From Bacillota bacterium (GTDB lineage Bacteria > Bacillota > Clostridia > Lachnospirales > Lachnospiraceae), in NCBI GenBank assembly GCA_029224465.1, contig JAQXUQ010000004.1, positions 1-64,000 on the forward strand: a stretch of 64,000 nucleotides of DNA, given 5' to 3'. Made by a program: the position numbers and the translations under genes. This document shows, in pieces, positions 61,864 to 64,000 of this stretch (the first letter of the stretch is position 1; each line of letters opens with the position of its first letter). The notes under the pieces were generated by a model that saw only the letters and a program-made list of their open reading frames with translations, had not been told where the DNA came from and did no database searches.

Positions 61864-63486
61864 ATGTCTATATTAAAATCCGATAATAAGAAATCCTAGA
61901 TCTACTATGCGGCCTTGGCTGCATTTGTAGTGGCAGAGTTATATCTTCTCTATTTCTTATACAAGTATATCAATCTGCAGCTTAACTCTGATGATGCAAG
62001 TGAACTGGTACTTGCGCATCTTCTGGCAAAACAGAAGCAGATCATCACTCCTGACTGGTATTACTCAACAGAGATTCGTTTTCTGAATACAAATCTTGTT
62101 TATGCCTTCATGTTTCTGCTGTTTCCGCACAGAGGCTGGCATGGCATCCGGATCGGATCCCTTTTCATTCTTCATATCCTGCTGCTTTTGAGTATCTGGT
62201 ACCTTTGCAGGCAGTCAAAACATAAAGAATGCTTTCCTTTTGCCGCACTCGCTTTGCTGATGCCGTTTTCCGCGGACTATTATTATGTCATTCTGGAAGG
62301 TGCTTATTATATACTGCATGTTGTCATTTCATTTGTGACCATCGGAACGATATTCAGTGCCATGCACAACAAGGGGGTGCGCAGATCCCTGCGGATGGTC
62401 CTGTCGATGGCAATTGCTTTGCTTGCCTGCATGGGCGGGCCGCGTCAGCTTCTGATTCTGTATCTTCCAATGGCCTTCTGCGCATTCATTTTAACGGCAT
62501 TAGAGGTTCGGGGAAATGGTTATCGAGAATATCGCAAATGGGGGGTATTCTCTTTGGCGGCTGTCCTGAATCTTGCCGCGGGATGCATCGGATATCTGCT
62601 CAACACGAAATTTCTCTCCAAAGCTTATCATTTCATGGTCTGGAATGGCCTTTCTTACAAAGCATTTGACTGGAACAGCTTTCTGACTGTCCTGAATGGT
62701 TTCCTCGGGACATTCGGATATGTCCCCGGACCCGTAGGAAAATATACAGCTACGAATCTGATAGCTGGTATTGTTTTTCTGATGACAGTTATTGCGATTA
62801 TGTATGCATTTAAAAATCGTGCGGCGGTTTCGGAGGAGTACTTCCTGCTTGCGGCATATTATGTCTGTGCCGTGGTGATTTATCTGCTGCTGTACTCTAT
62901 GACGGACATGGCATACCTGGGCCGCTACAATGTTCCGGTCGCTGTTTTTTCTTATGTACTGATCGCCATGTGGATTGCGGAAAAACCGTGGACGAAGGTG
63001 CGGAAGGATTCTGTTTTTGCGATGTATGCAGGGTTATGCCTGCTCAGCGGGATTCTGTCATATCATTTCATGCTTGCTTCGTTCAGCGAAACAGATTTTT
63101 CCAACGAAAATGAAAAAGTATCCCAGATTGTCCTGAACAAAGGATACCTTACCGGATATGCCACCTTCTGGCATGCGAACATTATTACAGAGTTCTCGAA
63201 CGGGCGAGTTGACATGTATGATTTTGGAGGAAACGCCAATCAGGATCTGGATCTCTCGGAATGCAGAAATGTAAATGATACCTACAAATGGCTGCAGCTG
63301 GTCAGCCATGATACGCAGAAACCGGAAGGAAAGGTCTTCCTGCTGCTGTCTGCGAATGAATATGACACCTGTGTCTGGAAAGAGGAGCTGACGGATGATT
63401 CGCTGATTTATTATTCGGATAATCTGCGTGCGTATGGCTTTGACAGTTGGAACGATATGCAGAGGACTCTGGGGAATGGGGAATAA
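61864..63486 (+). pseudogene. Polytopic membrane protein gene with in-frame amber codon at codon 12
   Basis: The natural start is the ATG after AAAGGCGGGGAAAA. After eleven codons (MSILKSDNKKS) the frame meets TAG at 61897-61899, then continues open for 528 codons. The next possible start is a TTG at 61915 with no ribosome site. The rest has a dozen or so membrane helices and a soluble C-terminal 100 residues. It resembles glycosyltransferase-like or polysaccharide-assembly membrane proteins in shape, but I cannot name the family. It is either a fresh pseudogene, a gene using readthrough or restart, or a sequencing error. Confidence 0.65.
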
Positions 63487-63497
63487 CAGTTCCTGCA

Positions 63498-63521
63498 GTG
63501 TGGATGTGAAAACATCCACAC
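63498..63521. terminator. Hairpin between the converging genes
   Basis: GTGTGGATGT, loop GAAA, ACATCCACAC: a perfect 10-bp stem with a stable tetraloop, without a T-run. Confidence 0.6.
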
Positions 63522-63530
63522 CCCGCCCCG

Positions 63531-64000
63531 TCACACCGGCAGCGCCGCAAACGCCACCGCCACAACCAGCGCGGGCAGAAGATTTGCGACGCGGATTCTT
63601 TTGTCAAAGAGCAGGTTCACACCGACACAGAATATCAAAACAGACCCCACACAAGACAAATTCGCCATCGCAGTGTCCGTCATAAACGGCAGCAAAACAC
63701 GCGCCAGCAATGTCATTCCGCCTTGCAGCAGCAGTACCGGCACGGCAGAAAAAGCACATCCTTTCCCCATCGACGCCGACATTACCAATATTATAATGAA
63801 GTCCATCAAAGCTTTGGAAATCAGAATCGAGTGGTCGCCGTACATCCCGTCCTGAATGGATCCGATGACAGCCATTGCGCCGATGCACACGGTCAGCGAA
63901 GCCGTGACAAACGCGTTCACAAAATTCTGATCTTTCGAATTCCCTGTCTTTTTCTTGAGCCATTCACCGAAGCGGTTGAATTGTTTTTCCAGATCTATGA
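63531..64000 (-). CDS. DUF554 family membrane protein, C-terminal part (5' end outside window)
   Basis: The frame is open to the right edge. The visible 156 or so residues begin with FNRFGEWLKKKTG and continue with VNAFVTASLTVCIGAMAVIGSIQDG, then GDHSILISKALMDFIIILVMSASMGKG and LLQGGMTL. These are family marks of DUF554 (YdfK/YqgA-like) membrane proteins, function unknown. The N-terminus is missing because of the window edge, not because the gene is broken. Confidence 0.88.
   Translation of the reverse strand, partial: IDLEKQFNRFGEWLKKKTGNSKDQNFVNAFVTASLTVCIGAMAVIGSIQDGMYGDHSILISKALMDFIIILVMSASMGKGCAFSAVPVLLLQGGMTLLARVLLPFMTDTAMANLSCVGSVLIFCVGVNLLFDKRIRVANLLPALVVAVAFAALPV

Overview
The window reads like a chromosome segment of an anaerobic Clostridia-type Firmicute, most likely a gut or rumen Lachnospiraceae relative; this is inference. 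The grounds are AAGGAGG-type ribosome sites with occasional TTG/GTG starts, GntR/AraC/YesN-type regulators, lipoprotein-anchored binding proteins, TRAP transporters for sugar acids, a SigV/RsiV-like ECF pair and rubrerythrin. I saw no rRNA, tRNA or CRISPR array. Almost everything is accessory carbon-use machinery in self-contained cassettes.

Layout. 1-253: end of a sensor histidine kinase. 809-9614: two GH31 glycosidases flanking a DctP-DctQ-DctM TRAP transporter and a YcxB-like protein, with a convergent AraC regulator. 11263-18202: housekeeping genes (Cys-rich small protein, YhhN family, lipid kinase, flavin reductase), an XRE + YhcG-type nuclease pair, a GntR/ABC exporter operon and free-Met-sulfoxide reductase. 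18416-22641: a large surface protein, then an ECF sigma factor with an RsiV-like anti-sigma factor. 23234-31040: a hexuronate-type cassette (MDR dehydrogenase, UxuA, decayed dehydrogenase, TRAP transporter, GntR repressor) tied together by GTATAC-core boxes. 31191-41834: two divergent aldonate operons. The left one has a dehydrogenase, a LarA-family epimerase, an IlvD/EDD dehydratase and a second UxuA. The right one has a GntP permease, a GntR regulator, a second IlvD/EDD dehydratase and an HpcH/HpaI aldolase. 42038-53122: an ABC sugar-type transporter with two unusual hydrolases and a three-part sensor (membrane-anchored binding protein, YesM-type kinase, YesN-type regulator). 53342-59985: rubrerythrin and a glycerol/glycerol-3-phosphate operon. 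60363-64000: a very small ORF, an RpiR regulator, a polytopic membrane protein with an early amber codon, and a truncated DUF554 gene.

The genes fit a scavenger of acidic sugars. GH31 enzymes release sugars from imported or extracellular glycosides. TRAP and GntP carriers take up uronates and aldonates. MDR dehydrogenases, UxuA, the LarA-family protein and IlvD/EDD enzymes would convert them to 2-keto-3-deoxy acids, which an HpcH-type aldolase could split to pyruvate and an aldehyde.

The most unusual signals are four dispersed palindromic elements of about 170-178 bp with covarying stems; a mirror-image divergent promoter with one 12-mer in both 17-bp spacers; a 19-bp palindrome present twice inside the XRE/YhcG pair; and the LarA/EDD/UxuA aldonate cassette.
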